From the NCBI GenBank assembly GCA_946481225.1, contig CAMLNJ010000170.1:1-6632 (forward strand): 6,632 bases of DNA, given 5' to 3'. The stretch comes from an uncultured Verrucomicrobiota bacterium (GTDB taxonomy: Bacteria > Verrucomicrobiota > Verrucomicrobiae > Opitutales > Opitutaceae). Of the stretch, positions 6,043 through 6,632 are shown piece by piece; the first letter of the stretch is position 1, and every line of letters begins with the position of its first letter. Both the position numbers and the translations under genes were made by a program. The notes under the pieces were generated by a model that was not told the origin of the DNA, ran no database searches, and saw nothing but the letters and a program-made list of their open reading frames with translations.

Positions 6043-6056
6043 GGATGAACATCCGG
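6043..6056 (-). promoter_or_regulatory. Palindromic operator, copy 2 (CCGGATGTTCATCC)
   Basis: This is identical over 14 bases to the element upstream of the beta-helix gene, with the perfect inverted repeat GGATG-TT-CATCC at 6043-6054. It ends 23 nt before TGCTAGA, as in copy 1. It lies in the 175-bp divergent spacer shared with glpK, but its orientation and spacing match the PEP-CTERM promoter. Its last kinase-side base differs (A instead of G), so the 6-bp-arm symmetry seen in copy 1 shrinks to 5-bp arms here. Confidence 0.6.
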
Positions 6057-6134
6057 TTTTGCGCGGCCACGTGTGGAGCCGGGAAACTTGGGGCGTTTGG
6101 ATTGTGCTGGAGGGCGGGTGCCTTACGGTTGGGC

Positions 6135-6632
6135 ATGCCCCGCCGTTATCTTCTGGCGCTCGACCAAGGCACGACTTCCTCGCGCGCCATCGTTTTCGAT
6201 CTCGCCGGTCATCCGGTCGCCGTCGCGCAGCGCGAGTTTCCGCAGCATTATCCGCAACCCGGCTGGGTGGAGCACGAGCCTGAGGACATCTGGGCCACCC
6301 AGCGCGAATGCGCGGCCGAGGCGCTGGTGCGCGCCGGAGTGGGTTCCGTGGATCTGGCGGGTGTCGGCATAGCGAACCAGCGCGAGACCACCCTGCTCTG
6401 GGACCGGCGAAGCGGGCGGCCTGTCCACCGTGCGATCGTGTGGCAGGATCGCCGGACCGCGGACGAGTGCGCGCGCTTGAAAGCCGCGGGATTGGAGCCG
6501 CTGGTCGTGGAGAAAACCGGACTGCGGCTCGACCCGTATTTTTCGGCAACGAAACTCGCCTGGCTGCTGGACAACGCGCCCGGAGCGCGAGCGGCCGCGG
6601 AGCGCGGGGAGCTGGCCTTCGGCACCGTGGAC
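6135..6632 (+). CDS. glpK: Glycerol kinase, N-terminal part (runs off the window)
   Basis: The first 166 codons, open to the window edge, encode the start of an FGGY-family glycerol kinase, which phosphorylates glycerol with ATP to sn-glycerol 3-phosphate in the cytoplasm. Visible signatures are the phosphate-binding [16 protein letters not shown] (residues 7-22), [20 protein letters not shown] (33-52), the glycerol-contacting R83-E84 in [10 protein letters not shown]103 in [10 protein letters not shown]135 in DPYFSATK, and [11 protein letters not shown] at the edge. Similarity to the E. coli enzyme is strong and nearly gapless. The catalytic Asp near residue 245 lies outside the window. The ATG is placed by homology of [15 protein letters not shown]; a GGAGGG stretch at 6109-6114 is too far away to be a good ribosome site for it. 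The gene is divergent from the PEP-CTERM gene and has no visible functional link to it. Confidence 0.95.
   Translation, partial: MPRRYLLALDQGTTSSRAIVFDLAGHPVAVAQREFPQHYPQPGWVEHEPEDIWATQRECAAEALVRAGVGSVDLAGVGIANQRETTLLWDRRSGRPVHRAIVWQDRRTADECARLKAAGLEPLVVEKTGLRLDPYFSATKLAWLLDNAPGARAAAERGELAFGTVD

Noticed and set aside
6067..6076. CCAC-GT-GTGG inverted repeat upstream of glpK as an operator
   Set aside because: 4-bp arms are too short to stand out by chance in GC-rich DNA, and there is no second copy.
1..6632. CRISPR arrays, tRNA or rRNA genes, insertion sequences
   Set aside because: No regularly spaced direct repeats, cloverleaf-like segments, transposase motifs or terminal inverted repeats were seen.

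Overview
The window is GC-rich and looks like a chromosomal segment from a Verrucomicrobia-type bacterium, most likely Opitutaceae. The reasons are a secreted protein with a C-terminal PEP-CTERM sorting tail, a giant periplasmic beta-propeller histidine kinase of the Reg_prop/Y_Y_Y class paired with a separate LuxR-type response regulator, and GC-ending codon use. The taxonomic call is an inference from gene content; a planctomycete or another PEP-CTERM-bearing lineage cannot be excluded.

Layout. Bases 1-77 are the last codons of an unidentified plus-strand gene. Bases 78-214 are a short convergent spacer with a perfect 8-bp-stem hairpin. Four genes then lie on the minus strand. Read in transcription order (right to left) they are: a 243-aa PEP-CTERM surface protein (5959 to 5228), a tandem-hairpin intrinsic terminator (5150-5198), a 996-aa sensor histidine kinase (5071 to 2081), a 211-aa response regulator overlapping it by an ATGA start/stop junction (2084 to 1449), a 295-bp promoter/leader region, and a 312-aa secreted right-handed beta-helix protein (1153 to 215). 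At the right edge, divergent from the PEP-CTERM gene, is the first half of a glycerol kinase gene (glpK, 6135 to beyond 6632).

How it may work together. The kinase has two complete seven-bladed propellers (14 W-containing blade motifs), a Y_Y_Y domain, one membrane helix and a HisKA_3/HATPase_c core. This is the architecture of polysaccharide-sensing systems, with the regulator as a separate NarL/LuxR protein. The two secreted-protein genes that flank the pair share a bipartite upstream element: the 14-mer CCGGATGTTCATCC, exactly 23 nt, then TGCTAGA. The 14-mer contains a perfect inverted repeat (GGATG-TT-CATCC). TGCTAGA reads as an extended -10 box, the -35 region is weak, and the palindrome would centre near -44.5. 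This is what one expects of an activator-dependent promoter. The most interesting inference is that the local response regulator, or another regulator common to both genes, switches on a small cell-surface/secreted module made of the beta-helix protein and the PEP-CTERM protein. The glycerol kinase gene looks like an unrelated housekeeping neighbour.
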